Source: Streptomyces sp. NRRL F-5630 (GTDB lineage Bacteria; Actinomycetota; Actinomycetes; Streptomycetales; Streptomycetaceae). From it: 9,609 nt of DNA. The notes below the pieces were generated by a model. It saw only the letters and a program-made list of their open reading frames with translations, did not search any database and was not told the origin of the DNA. How positions within the stretch are numbered: the first letter of the stretch is position 1; every line of letters starts with the position of its first letter. Shown here piece by piece: positions 1-8,769 of this stretch. The position numbers and the translations under genes are program-made. The stretch spans positions 1 through 9,609 of the forward strand of contig NZ_JOGO01000120.1 of the NCBI RefSeq assembly GCF_000719475.1, read 5' to 3'.

Positions 1-40
1 GGGTTACACCGGGCGCGGAGGGGGCGGGGTGAGTCCGCCG

Positions 41-92
41 GCCGGCGGGGAGGGGGAAGGCGAAGGGGGGACGGAGGGGGCGCGCGAGGGCG
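41..92 (+). repeat. Polypurine G-run tract, possible G-quadruplex
   Basis: Four runs of four or more G occur at 47-50, 52-56, 65-70 and 76-80, separated by 1, 8 and 5 bases that are almost all purine. This fits a loose G-quadruplex pattern, with one loop slightly longer than the usual limit of seven. G-runs are common by chance at this GC content, so folding or function is inference only. Confidence 0.35.
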
Positions 93-182
93 ACCTCAAG
101 ACAGACCCCCGCCCTCCCAGGGGGCGGCCCCAGTTCAATCCTTCCAGCTCCCCACCCGACCGCCCCACCATCTCGCCGCATC

Positions 183-191
183 TGTGGATAA
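183..191 (-). promoter_or_regulatory. Isolated DnaA-box-like 9-mer
   Basis: The plus strand reads TGTGGATAA, whose reverse complement TTATCCACA is the classic DnaA box. Streptomyces origins mostly carry TTGTCCACA, and an origin would show many boxes. Only this one is visible here and there are no dnaA or dnaN genes, so this is not an origin. It may be a dispersed DnaA-titration site or chance. Confidence 0.25.
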
Positions 192-221
192 CTCCGGGAA
201 ACCCGCGAAAGCTCTCACTCT

Positions 222-241
222 TCCGCGTGAGCGGATTTTTT
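222..241 (+). terminator. Small GNRA-loop hairpin followed by T6
   Basis: A 5-bp stem (TCCGC at 222-226, GCGGA at 231-235) closes a GTGA tetraloop, and six T residues follow at 236-241. In this GC-rich DNA a T6 run directly after a stem is unusual, so a rho-independent terminator for a plus-strand gene left of the window is plausible. The stem is short. It would face the minus-strand FUSC gene as part of a convergent junction. Confidence 0.4.
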
Positions 242-326
242 GCTCGCCGCACCCCGCCACCTCGTTGACGTACGGTGTCTGCATCAGCGCTCACAGCGAG
301 CGACGCGGCGGGCCGGATCGGTGTAA

Positions 327-2207
327 TCAGTGCGCCACGGGGGTCCGGTCGCGGTCGAGTGTGCCGAGTTCGCCCAGCAGGGCGCGGAGGCGGGCGCTGT
401 CGCGCGGGGGCAGCGTGCCGGCGTCGTCGGCGTGGACGGCGGCGGCCGTGGTCGTGTCGACGAGGCGTTCGAGTACGGCGGTGAGTTCGGCCGCTCCGGC
501 GCTGCGGCGGGCGAGCGGGGGCAGTTCGGCGGCCGAGACCTCGACGGCGGCGCGGGCCTGGGCGAGGGAGCGGTAGGCGGCGCGGCGCAGTGCCCAGCGG
601 CCGGGCAGGTCGGGCGAGCCGCTGAGTACGTGGCCGAGGTAGTCGGTCGCCGCCTGCGAGGCGGCGGCGAGTCGGCCGCGGGCGACGGTGCCCGCCCGGC
701 CGGGGAGGGGGAGGTGACCGGCGAGCAGGACGATGCCGCAGGCGAGGAGGGTGTCGGTGAGGCGGTTCCAGGTGGCCTGGGTGTCGCCGCCGAGGCCGAC
801 CAGGGCGAGGACGAGGAGGGTGACGACGCCGGTCTGGAGGGCGAAGTGGCGCATGGCGAGCGGGACCAGCGTCCCGCAGATCACCGCGAGGGCGACGAGT
901 CCGGTCTCGGCCGGCAGCGGTAGGGGGGCGGCGACGGCGGCCAGCGCGACGAAGAGTCCCGCTCCGGCGGCCGTGCCGACGACCCGGCACAGGACGCGCG
1001 AGGCGAGCGGGCCCAGGTCGGGCTTGACGAGGAAGACGGCGGTGGCGGGGAGCCAGTACCAGTGCTCGGGGTGGAGGGTCTGGGCGACGGCGGTGGCGGC
1101 GCCCATGCTGAGCGCGACGCGGATTCCGTACTCGCGCCCCGCCGGGCCTGTCACGCGACGCAGCGCGGCGCGGAGGCGGGCTCGTGCGCCGCGCGGGGTG
1201 CGGGTGGCGGGGGCGGGAACGGAGTCGAAGGCGGCGAGGGCGGAGAGGAGCGAGGCGTCGAGCGCGCGGAGCCCCGGCGCGTCGCGTTCGGGAGCGGGCA
1301 CCGGCCCCGGCACGGTGTCGTGGCGTGCGGCCTCGGCGAGGGCGAGCGGGCCTCGTACGGTACGGGCCGGTAGGCGGCGTCCGGCCCAGAAGAGGGCGGT
1401 CGCGGCTTCCGCGAGGGGCAGGGCCGCGTCGAGACGGGCGTGCAGGCGGCGTTCGGCGGCGCTGCTCGTGAAGCGGGGAAGCCGGGGCCCGCGCAGGGCG
1501 TCCTGAGCCTGGTCGAGTGCGGCGGTGAGAGCGGAGCGGCGGGCGGGGGCGGCAGGGGTGCCGGTCGCGTCGAGGAGTGCGGCGATCGCCGTGTAGACGG
1601 AGGCGACGGCGGCACGTTCGGTGCCGAGGCGGTACGGGTGGCGGGCTCCGTCGTCCGGGGACGGGAGCAGGAGGCGCAGGGTGAGGAGCCAGGCCGCTCC
1701 GGTGAGAAAAGCGAGGGCACGCTGCCAGCCGGGCTCCGGCAGGGGCATACCGGCTCCGATGGCGGTCGTGACGAGTATCTGCGTGCCGACGCCTGAGGCG
1801 ACGGGCCCGACCGCGCTCACGGCTCCGGCGAGCAGGCCGAGGACGGTGAGCACGAGGGGAAGGAGGAAAGGCTGGGCGGAGTGCGGGAAAAGTGCCGTAG
1901 CGCCACTGCCGAGCAGCAGACCGCAGGTGCCGGCGAGGGCGGGGGCGCCGAGACGGAGTCCCGCGGTGCGGCGGCTGCCGGGGCGGTCGTTGATGGCGGC
2001 GAGCAGGCCGCCGAGCGCCGCCATGACGCCGAGCCCCGGTTGTGCGGCGGCGACGGCCAGGACGAGCGGCAGCGCGCCGAGCAGGCCACGCACCATGGCG
2101 CCGCGTGGCACCGGCACGCGCGGGACGTGCAGGGCGTGGGCGAGCCAGGCGGGCAGGGGGCGGCGGAATCGGAGGAGGTGCTGGTGGCGGAATCCGCGTG
2201 CGGACAA
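327..2207 (-). CDS. FUSC family membrane protein (putative efflux transporter)
   Basis: A large inner-membrane protein of 626 residues from the chosen start. An N-terminal hydrophobic block (about residues 36-180) contains a Gly/Ala/Leu-rich segment ending in NDRPGSRR. A charged cytosolic middle follows, then a second hydrophobic block (about 360-500) opening with HWYWLPATAVFLVKPD, the hallmark of the FUSC-like domain. The C-terminal ~120 residues are helical and soluble. This two-block layout is that of FUSC/YccS-type proteins related to fusaric-acid resistance and aromatic-acid exporters; the substrate cannot be told. The TTG at 2205-2207 is preceded by GGGAG with a 5-nt gap. The frame is open to a TTG at 2300, and an ATG at 2096 lacks a ribosome site and would cut into the first conserved segment. 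The gene stands alone, divergent from the DUF4291 pair. Confidence 0.85.
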   Translation of the reverse strand: MSARGFRHQHLLRFRRPLPAWLAHALHVPRVPVPRGAMVRGLLGALPLVLAVAAAQPGLGVMAALGGLLAAINDRPGSRRTAGLRLGAPALAGTCGLLLGSGATALFPHSAQPFLLPLVLTVLGLLAGAVSAVGPVASGVGTQILVTTAIGAGMPLPEPGWQRALAFLTGAAWLLTLRLLLPSPDDGARHPYRLGTERAAVASVYTAIAALLDATGTPAAPARRSALTAALDQAQDALRGPRLPRFTSSAAERRLHARLDAALPLAEAATALFWAGRRLPARTVRGPLALAEAARHDTVPGPVPAPERDAPGLRALDASLLSALAAFDSVPAPATRTPRGARARLRAALRRVTGPAGREYGIRVALSMGAATAVAQTLHPEHWYWLPATAVFLVKPDLGPLASRVLCRVVGTAAGAGLFVALAAVAAPLPLPAETGLVALAVICGTLVPLAMRHFALQTGVVTLLVLALVGLGGDTQATWNRLTDTLLACGIVLLAGHLPLPGRAGTVARGRLAAASQAATDYLGHVLSGSPDLPGRWALRRAAYRSLAQARAAVEVSAAELPPLARRSAGAAELTAVLERLVDTTTAAAVHADDAGTLPPRDSARLRALLGELGTLDRDRTPVAH

Positions 2208-2445
2208 GCTCGCTCCCGTCGGCAGGTCTTTGGGGTACGTCGCGCGATACGAACGCGCGGTTGCCTGCGGACGGCAGCGGCCGTGGCTTTGCTTCCTCAA
2301 GGGTACGGGAGAGGTGACGTGGGGAGGAAACGGGCGGGTTACGGGACTGTGGCAGCCCGGGCGCGGGAAAAATCCCTTGGCGCGCTGGTCAGCGGACCGT
2401 CAGGCTCGCCGTATGGAGAGCTACGAACGCACGGGGGAGAGCGCT
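2208..2445. other. Divergent intergenic region, FUSC / DUF4291
   Basis: This spacer must hold the start signals for both divergent genes. I see a plausible plus-strand promoter near its right end and no clear promoter for the FUSC gene. Frames that run through it on the plus strand are extensions of the antisense frame of the FUSC gene and show no protein-like character. Confidence 0.5.
2377..2406 (+). promoter_or_regulatory. Candidate promoter for DUF4291-GNAT pair
   Basis: TTGGCG (2377-2382) and CAGGCT (2401-2406) are separated by 18 bases and resemble actinomycete -35 and -10 boxes (TTGACN and TANNNT). Transcription would begin near A2413. That would give either a leaderless message at the ATG at 2413 or a 33-nt leader to the GTG at 2446. 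The first base of the -10 box deviates from consensus; this is inference from sequence only. Confidence 0.35.
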
Positions 2446-3072
2446 GTGCGGCCTGACCCCCGCCGCCACGAGATACGCGCGCTGCACACCGCGGACACGC
2501 TCACCGTGTACCAGGCGTACCGGCCGTCCCTCGGTGTGCCCGCGGCGCGGGACGGGCGGTTCCCGGAGGCATGGGGGCGGGGGCGGATGACGTGGGTCAA
2601 GCCGTCGTTCCTCTGGATGATGTACCGCTGCGGGTGGGGGACGAAGGAGGGGCAGGAGACGGTGCTCGCGGTGGAGATCGCCCGGGAGGGTTTCCTGTGG
2701 GCCCTGCGGCACGCGACACTCTCGCACTACGCGCGGGGTGTGCACACGGACCGGGCGGAGTGGCAGCGGTCGTTGCGGGAGGCGCCGGCGCGGGTGCAGT
2801 GGGACCCCGAGCGCGACTTCCACGGGCGACCGCTGGAGCACCGTTCGCTGCAGCTCGGATTGTCGGGTGAGGCGAGCCGCAGGTATGCGGACGAGTGGAT
2901 CGTCGGCATACGGGACGTGACACCGCTCGCCCATGAGGTGCACGGGCTCGTACGCGAGGGACGACTCGACGCGGCGCGGGCGCTGGTGCCGGTCGAGCGA
3001 CCGTACGAGGTGCCGGCGGACGCGCTGGCGGGTCTGCTGCCGGCGCCGCGTGTGCCGGAGGGGGCCGCGTGA
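2446..3072 (+). CDS. DUF4291 domain-containing protein
   Basis: A 208-residue soluble protein with no signal peptide or membrane segment. It matches the DUF4291 family from memory of its conserved blocks: RHEIRA and TVYQAY near the N-terminus, MTWVKPSFLWMMYRCGWGTK from about residue 48, QWDPERD from about 118, RSLQLGLSG from about 133, and a DVTPLAH segment near 158. Length suits the family, whose biochemical function I do not know. GTG at 2446 is chosen because GGGGGAG lies 6 nt upstream. An in-frame ATG at 2413 adds 11 residues without a ribosome site but could be a leaderless start. The 3' end overlaps the next gene (GTGA), so the two are very likely one transcript with coupled translation. 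Confidence 0.85.
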   Translation: MRPDPRRHEIRALHTADTLTVYQAYRPSLGVPAARDGRFPEAWGRGRMTWVKPSFLWMMYRCGWGTKEGQETVLAVEIAREGFLWALRHATLSHYARGVHTDRAEWQRSLREAPARVQWDPERDFHGRPLEHRSLQLGLSGEASRRYADEWIVGIRDVTPLAHEVHGLVREGRLDAARALVPVERPYEVPADALAGLLPAPRVPEGAA

Positions 3073-3875
3073 GGGATCTGGCGGGGCGGGCCGAGCGGAA
3101 CTTCGTGGCGCACGCCTGTCATCTGCACCGTGATCATCCGGGGCGGGCGGTGGGCGTGCCTCCGGGCGGGGAGGTGCACGTCGCGGACAGCGGGCTCGAC
3201 GACGACACGTTCAACGTCGTGGCGGGTGCGCGGTTCCCGGAACGGGCCTCATCGGCGCGGGTGCTGGCGACGCTTGCCGCGCTGCGGACGACGGGGCGGC
3301 GGTTCACCTGGTGGGTGGGGCCGGGCTCGCGGCCGGACGGGTTGTCGGCGCTGCTCGCGGCGGCCGGGGCGCCCGTCGCCGCGCGCGAGCCCGCGATGGC
3401 GCGGAGTCTGCGGCGAGCGGTGCCCCGGCCCGTGGCGCGGGACGGGCTCGTGGTGCGGCAGGTGCGGACGGCTGAGGACCTCGCGGGGTTCGCCGCGGTC
3501 GTCGCGGCGAACTGGGAGCCGCCCGCGGCGACTGTCACGCGCTTCTACGCGGATTCGGCGGGGGCATTGCTGCGCCCCGGTGGTCCGGCGCTGCTCTTCG
3601 TGGGCGAGGTGGAGGGAGAGATCGTGGCGAGCGCGGAGGTGTTCCTGTCGGACGGGGTCGCCGGCCTGTACAACGTGTCGACGCGGGCCGGGTTCCGGCG
3701 GCGGGGACACGGGACCGCGGTCACGCTCGCCGCCTTGCGGGCGGCCCGCGACGCGGGCGTCGGCACGGCGGTGCTCCAGGCGAGCGAGGAAGGTGAGCCG
3801 CTGTACCGGGGGCTGGGTTTCCGGGCGTTCGGTGTGTTCACCGAACACGCGGTGCTGCCGGTGACGCTCGCCTGA
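3069..3875 (+). CDS. GNAT family N-acetyltransferase, two-part
   Basis: A 268-residue cytosolic protein. The C-terminal half is a GNAT fold. LYNVSTRAGFRRRGHGTA carries the acetyl-CoA pyrophosphate-binding motif (R210-R-R-G213-H-G215), followed by the usual long helix, and LYRGLGF with Y246 marks the final GNAT strand-helix. The N-terminal ~115 residues, including a TWWVGPGSRPDGL segment, lack this motif but resemble the degenerate first half of double-GNAT proteins; that is inference. GTG at 3069-3071 overlaps the TGA of the DUF4291 gene by four bases, and no separate promoter space exists, so expression is almost certainly coupled. The acyl acceptor is not predictable: it could be a small molecule, an antibiotic or a protein amine. 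A hairpin follows the stop. Confidence 0.85.
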   Translation: MRDLAGRAERNFVAHACHLHRDHPGRAVGVPPGGEVHVADSGLDDDTFNVVAGARFPERASSARVLATLAALRTTGRRFTWWVGPGSRPDGLSALLAAAGAPVAAREPAMARSLRRAVPRPVARDGLVVRQVRTAEDLAGFAAVVAANWEPPAATVTRFYADSAGALLRPGGPALLFVGEVEGEIVASAEVFLSDGVAGLYNVSTRAGFRRRGHGTAVTLAALRAARDAGVGTAVLQASEEGEPLYRGLGFRAFGVFTEHAVLPVTLA

Positions 3876-3898
3876 GGCGGGACGGGACAGAGCGGCAC

Positions 3899-3926
3899 GG
3901 CGGGAGCCAGAGCACGGCATCCCGCC
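3899..3926 (+). terminator. Hairpin downstream of GNAT gene
   Basis: GGCGGGAGCC (3899-3908) pairs with GGC-A-TCCCGCC (3916-3926), giving ten pairs with one bulged A and a 7-nt AGAGCAC loop. It begins 23 nt past the stop at 3875. There is no T-run, which is usual for actinomycete terminators. A second copy of GGCGGGA at 3876-3882 could compete for the same 3' arm. Confidence 0.5.
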
Positions 3927-3946
3927 CGCCGCACCGGTCCCGACTC

Positions 3947-3988
3947 CGCACGCCGCACGCCGCGCCCCGCACCCCGCACCCCGCACGA
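3947..3988. repeat. Six-unit 7-bp tandem repeat (CGCACSC-like)
   Basis: Six consecutive heptamers run CGCACGC, CGCACGC, CGCGCCC, CGCACCC, CGCACCC, CGCACGA. The array sits between two convergent genes and codes for nothing evident. Such arrays can vary in copy number by slippage; function is unknown. Confidence 0.7.
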
Positions 3989-4050
3989 GCCTGTCCGCCG
4001 CGCCGCATTCACCGCAGGCCTGCCGTCTTCCACCGTGTGTCTGCCGCCTC

Positions 4051-4064
4051 GGCGCGCTCGCGCC
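4051..4064 (-). terminator. Hairpin just past iminopeptidase stop
   Basis: GGCGC (4051-4055) and GCGCC (4060-4064) form a 5-bp GC stem with a 4-base loop. The hairpin begins nine bases beyond the stop of the minus-strand iminopeptidase gene. There is no T-run. Short GC hairpins are frequent by chance here, so this is a weak call. Confidence 0.3.
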
Positions 4065-4072
4065 CTCGCGTT

Positions 4073-5044
4073 TCAGGCCCCGGCCTCGTCCGCGTAGCGG
4101 TCGGTCGCGGCGACGAGATGCCCTGCCATCTCGGCGTTCGCGCCGTGGACGCCGTCGTTGACGACGTGCAGGGTGGCGTCCGGCCAGGCGGCGGCGAGGC
4201 GGTGGACGGCGCCGGTGAGATTGCCGGGGTCCAGGAGCCCTTGGACGAGGGTGCCGGGGATGCCGTGCAGGCGGTGGGCCTCGCGGAGGACGACTTCGTC
4301 GCCGCCGAGGAAGTGGTCCTGACTGAAGTAGTGCGTGACAGTGCGGGCGAAGCCGAGGCGGAAACGGGGGTCCTCGTAGCGGGGTTCGGAGCGGGGCGGA
4401 GCAGGGATGATCGCGGTCTCCCAGTCGGTCCAGTCACGGGCGGCGAGGGCGCGCACGGCCGGGTCCGGCGAGGCGAGCAGTTCGCGGTAGGCGGTCGCGA
4501 GATCGCCGTCGCGCGCCGCCTCGGGCACGCCCGCGCGGAAGCGCGCGAAGGCTTCGGGAAAGTACCGGCCGAGGCCCCGGGTCAACACCTCGACCTCGCC
4601 GCGGCTGCCGGTCGCGACGCCGGTGAGCACGAGGGCGCGGACGCGCTCGGGTCGCAGCTGCGCGTACCGCAGGCCGAGGACCGAGCCGAAGGAGCCGCCC
4701 CAGACGAGCCACCGGCCGATGCCGAGATGCTCGCGCAGCGCCTCCAGGTCGGCGATGAGGTGCGGGGTGGTGTTGGTGGAGAGATCGTGCGCGGGATCGG
4801 AGGCGTGCGGGCGGCTGCGGCCCGCACCGCGCTGGTCGAGCAGCACGATCCGGTAGCGGGCCGGATCGAAGTACCGTCGCAAGCGGGGCGAGCACCCGGA
4901 GCCGGGACCGCCGTGCAGGACGAGGGCGGGCAGGCCCTCCGGGTTGCCGCACGTCTCCCAGTACAGCTCGTGTCCGTCGTCGGTGGGGAGGTGACCGTGG
5001 GCGTACGGGGCGGAGTCGGCGTGCAGCGGTACGGGGGTCGGCAT
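4073..5044 (-). CDS. pip: Proline iminopeptidase
   Basis: An alpha/beta-hydrolase of 323 residues, the usual length for the family, that removes N-terminal proline from peptides (family S33) in the cytosol. No signal peptide is visible. Visible family features are HGGPGSG (residues 44-50, oxyanion region), DQRGAGRS (70-77), and the nucleophile elbow WGGSFGS with Ser118. The segment DWTDWE ending at Glu209 corresponds to the substrate N-terminus recognition region. The remaining triad members are inferred to be Asp272 in GLLDPGN and His300 in DGVHGAN. The His context (GVHG) differs from the more common GHS. The ATG at 5044 begins the conserved N-terminus (MPTPVPLHAD). It lacks a ribosome site but has a -10-like TACGCT six bases upstream, suggesting a leaderless mRNA. 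It is divergent from isocitrate dehydrogenase. Confidence 0.92.
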   Translation of the reverse strand: MPTPVPLHADSAPYAHGHLPTDDGHELYWETCGNPEGLPALVLHGGPGSGCSPRLRRYFDPARYRIVLLDQRGAGRSRPHASDPAHDLSTNTTPHLIADLEALREHLGIGRWLVWGGSFGSVLGLRYAQLRPERVRALVLTGVATGSRGEVEVLTRGLGRYFPEAFARFRAGVPEAARDGDLATAYRELLASPDPAVRALAARDWTDWETAIIPAPPRSEPRYEDPRFRLGFARTVTHYFSQDHFLGGDEVVLREAHRLHGIPGTLVQGLLDPGNLTGAVHRLAAAWPDATLHVVNDGVHGANAEMAGHLVAATDRYADEAGA

Positions 5045-5050
5045 CCCGGC

Positions 5051-5056
5051 AGCGTA
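5051..5056 (-). promoter_or_regulatory. Candidate -10 box for leaderless pip transcript
   Basis: On the minus strand TACGCT lies six bases before the pip ATG and fits the actinomycete TANNNT -10. Transcription would begin at or next to the start codon, which would explain the missing ribosome site. No good -35 box is visible 16-19 bases further upstream. Confidence 0.35.
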
Positions 5057-5125
5057 CGAGAGGGGCGCGGGCCGGGGTGAGGGGACGGGGTGGCGCCTTG
5101 ACCGTACGGGACCGGGGCGCGCTGC

Positions 5126-5178
5126 CACGTACCGCCGCCACGTCCGGCACGTGCCGCCGCCACGTCCGCCACGTGCGG
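5126..5178. repeat. 22-bp tandem repeat with CACGT boxes
   Basis: CACGT occurs at 5126, 5139, 5148, 5161 and 5170, with spacings alternating 13, 9, 13, 9. The unit is CACGTRCCGCCGC followed by CACGTCCGS. Two full copies (5126-5147, 5148-5169) and a third partial one are present. The palindromes GCACGTGC (5147-5154) and CACGTG (5170-5175) fall inside. It could be a clustered protein-binding site or a simple duplication. Confidence 0.7.
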
Positions 5179-5277
5179 AGCCGTGCCCGGCGGGCTCGGC
5201 TCCGGAGTGCGGGGGTGGGGGTGCCGCCGTCCGCAGGACGAAGGGCCCTTTCGGGAGAGCCACCCTCTCGGGATATC

Positions 5278-7613
<2,336 letters not shown>

Positions 7614-7623
7614 TGCCCGACGA

Positions 7624-7660
7624 CCACGGCCCCGTATGCCTTGCGCGTACGGGGCCCTGG
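7624..7660 (+). terminator. Strong hairpin terminator after icd
   Basis: GGCCCCGTATGC (7628-7639) pairs with GCGTACGGGGCC (7645-7656), twelve pairs with one G-U and a CTTGC loop. Past one mismatch, CCA/TGG adds three more pairs. It begins 10 bases after the icd stop. There is no long T-run, only TTT shortly after. The near-perfect stem may also act on the opposite strand. Confidence 0.8.
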
Positions 7661-7889
7661 TGCGTTTCGGGGGGGCGGGTGCCGGGGCGGGCCCGCGGGT
7701 CGGGCGGCGCGTCGCGGGTGGTCCTGCGGCTGGCGGGGCGGCCCGTAGGGATGGGGTCGTGACGGGGTGCTCTCCGCGGCGGGAGCGGCCAGACGCTGTG
7801 CGCCGGGCTGGCTGGGAGGCCGACGGTATGTCGGGCGGGGCTGACGAGCCGAAGGGACGGCCGTGGAGCGACGCGTTCCGCGGTGGGCC

Positions 7890-7895
7890 TACGGT
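7890..7895 (+). promoter_or_regulatory. Candidate -10 box for leaderless udg transcript
   Basis: TACGGT lies six bases before the ATG at 7902 and fits TANNNT, the same geometry seen before pip. No recognisable -35 is present at 16-19 bases. If real, the glycosylase mRNA begins at its start codon. Confidence 0.3.
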
Positions 7896-7901
7896 GGGGG
7901 C

Positions 7902-8645
7902 ATGGTTCGGGGTGACGGGGTCCACGACGGTGCGGGCGGGGACCTGCACGCGCTCGACGCGGAAATCACGCGGTGCCGCGCCTGTCCGCGTCTGGTGGCC
8001 TGGCGGGAGGAAGTCGGCCGGGTGAAGCGGGCGGCTTTCGCGGAGGAGGAGTACTGGGCGCGGCCCGTGCCCGGTTTCGGGCCCGAGGACGCCCGGCTGC
8101 TCGTGCTCGGGCTCGCCCCGGCGGCGCACGGCGGAAACCGTACGGGGCGAATGTTCACGGGCGACCGCGCGGGCGACGTGCTCTTCCGCGCCCTCTACGA
8201 CATCGGCCTCGCCAGCGCGCCGCGACCGCGCTCGGCGGACGACGGCCTGCGCCTTCACGGGACCCGGCTGACGTCCCCGGTGCACTGCGCGCCCCCGGCG
8301 AACAAACCGACCCCGCAGGAGCGCGACACGTGCCGGCACTGGCTGGTGGAAGAGCTGGCGCTGCTGCGGCCCACGGTGCGCGCGGTCGTGATCCTCGGGG
8401 CCTTCGGCTGGCAGGCGGCGCTCCCGGTCTTCGCGGCGGCGGCCTGGGAGGTGCCCCGCCCCCGCCCCGCCTTCGGCCACGGCGCCCGGGTGCGCCTGCC
8501 CGCACGGGACGGAGGCGCCCCGCTCGACGTCTTCGGCTGCTACCACGTGAGCCAGCGCAACACGTTCACGGGGCGGCTGACACCGGAGATGCTGCGAGGA
8601 GTGTTGCGGGAGGCGGGCAGCGCGGCGGGGGTGATGGAGGGGTAG
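7902..8645 (+). CDS. Uracil-DNA glycosylase, family 5 (UdgB type)
   Basis: A 247-residue enzyme that excises uracil, and often other deaminated bases, from DNA as the first step of base-excision repair. The family motif GLAPAAHGGNRTGRMFTGD spans about residues 70-88. The second motif HVSQRNTFTGR begins at His215. Four cysteines expected to hold a [4Fe-4S] cluster are present: Cys25 and Cys28 (CRACPR), Cys129 (SPVHCAPPANK) and Cys213 (FGCYH). Length and motif order are those of UdgB rather than family 4 enzymes, whose motif differs. I start at ATG 7902, which places CRAC at the usual distance. A GTG at 7863 with a GGGA-type ribosome site would add 13 atypical residues. It is separated from icd by a hairpin and about 240 bases without a gene, so probably has its own promoter. 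Confidence 0.92.
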   Translation: MVRGDGVHDGAGGDLHALDAEITRCRACPRLVAWREEVGRVKRAAFAEEEYWARPVPGFGPEDARLLVLGLAPAAHGGNRTGRMFTGDRAGDVLFRALYDIGLASAPRPRSADDGLRLHGTRLTSPVHCAPPANKPTPQERDTCRHWLVEELALLRPTVRAVVILGAFGWQAALPVFAAAAWEVPRPRPAFGHGARVRLPARDGGAPLDVFGCYHVSQRNTFTGRLTPEMLRGVLREAGSAAGVMEG

Positions 8646-8651
8646 CGGGGC

Positions 8652-8667
8652 GGGCCTGCGGGGGCCC
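8652..8667 (+). terminator. Short hairpin after glycosylase gene
   Basis: GGGCC (8652-8656) and GGCCC (8663-8667) form a 5-bp stem with a 6-base loop, seven bases past the glycosylase stop, and are followed by TT. The spacer to the convergent GNAT gene (8646-8769) shows no other clear structure and no gene. Confidence 0.35.
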
Positions 8668-8769
8668 TTCAGCGTGCGGCCGTGCGGGGGCGGCTCACGG
8701 GCCGCTCTGTGTGGGTGTCGTGGGCGGAACCCTGCGGGGACGTCCTCGCGAGCGGCCTGCCGGGGCGCT

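Larger units (their letters stand above)
1..326. other. Non-coding stretch at left edge, no supportable gene
   Basis: No frame here looks like a real protein: the readable frames are Gly/Pro/Arg-rich low-complexity text. One plus-strand frame ends in TGA at 30-32 after about nine codons and could be the tail of a gene lying to the left, but nine codons cannot show that. The stretch contains a G-run tract, a 6-bp inverted repeat (CCGCCC at 109-114, GGGCGG at 122-127), a DnaA-box-like 9-mer, a small hairpin with a T-run, and a CGCTC/GAGCG hairpin at 288-302 just past the stop of the FUSC gene. Confidence 0.6.

Noticed and set aside
3..32. Possible 3' end of a plus-strand gene at the left edge
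   Set aside because: Nine codons before a TGA are not evidence of a gene; only the T6 hairpin at 222-241 hints at one.
264..269. TTGACG as a -35 promoter box
   Set aside because: No -10-like hexamer lies 16-19 bases downstream, and it points into the antisense of the FUSC gene end.
4..990. Minus-strand frame of 328 codons
   Set aside because: Arg/Pro-rich shadow of the FUSC gene in another frame, running out into low-complexity DNA.
1621..2412. Plus-strand extension upstream of the DUF4291 gene
   Set aside because: It overlaps the FUSC gene antisense, has no family-like sequence, and the DUF4291 family begins near RHEIRA.
5098..5103. TTGACC as a -35 box for icd
   Set aside because: There is no TANNNT element at the right distance; what follows is GC-rich repeat.
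5126..5178. CRISPR-like repeat array
   Set aside because: Units are contiguous 22-bp tandem copies without unique spacers, and there are no cas genes.
7636..8025. Plus-strand frame of 129 codons between icd and the glycosylase
   Set aside because: It begins inside the icd terminator hairpin, is Gly/Arg-rich and overlaps the glycosylase in another frame.
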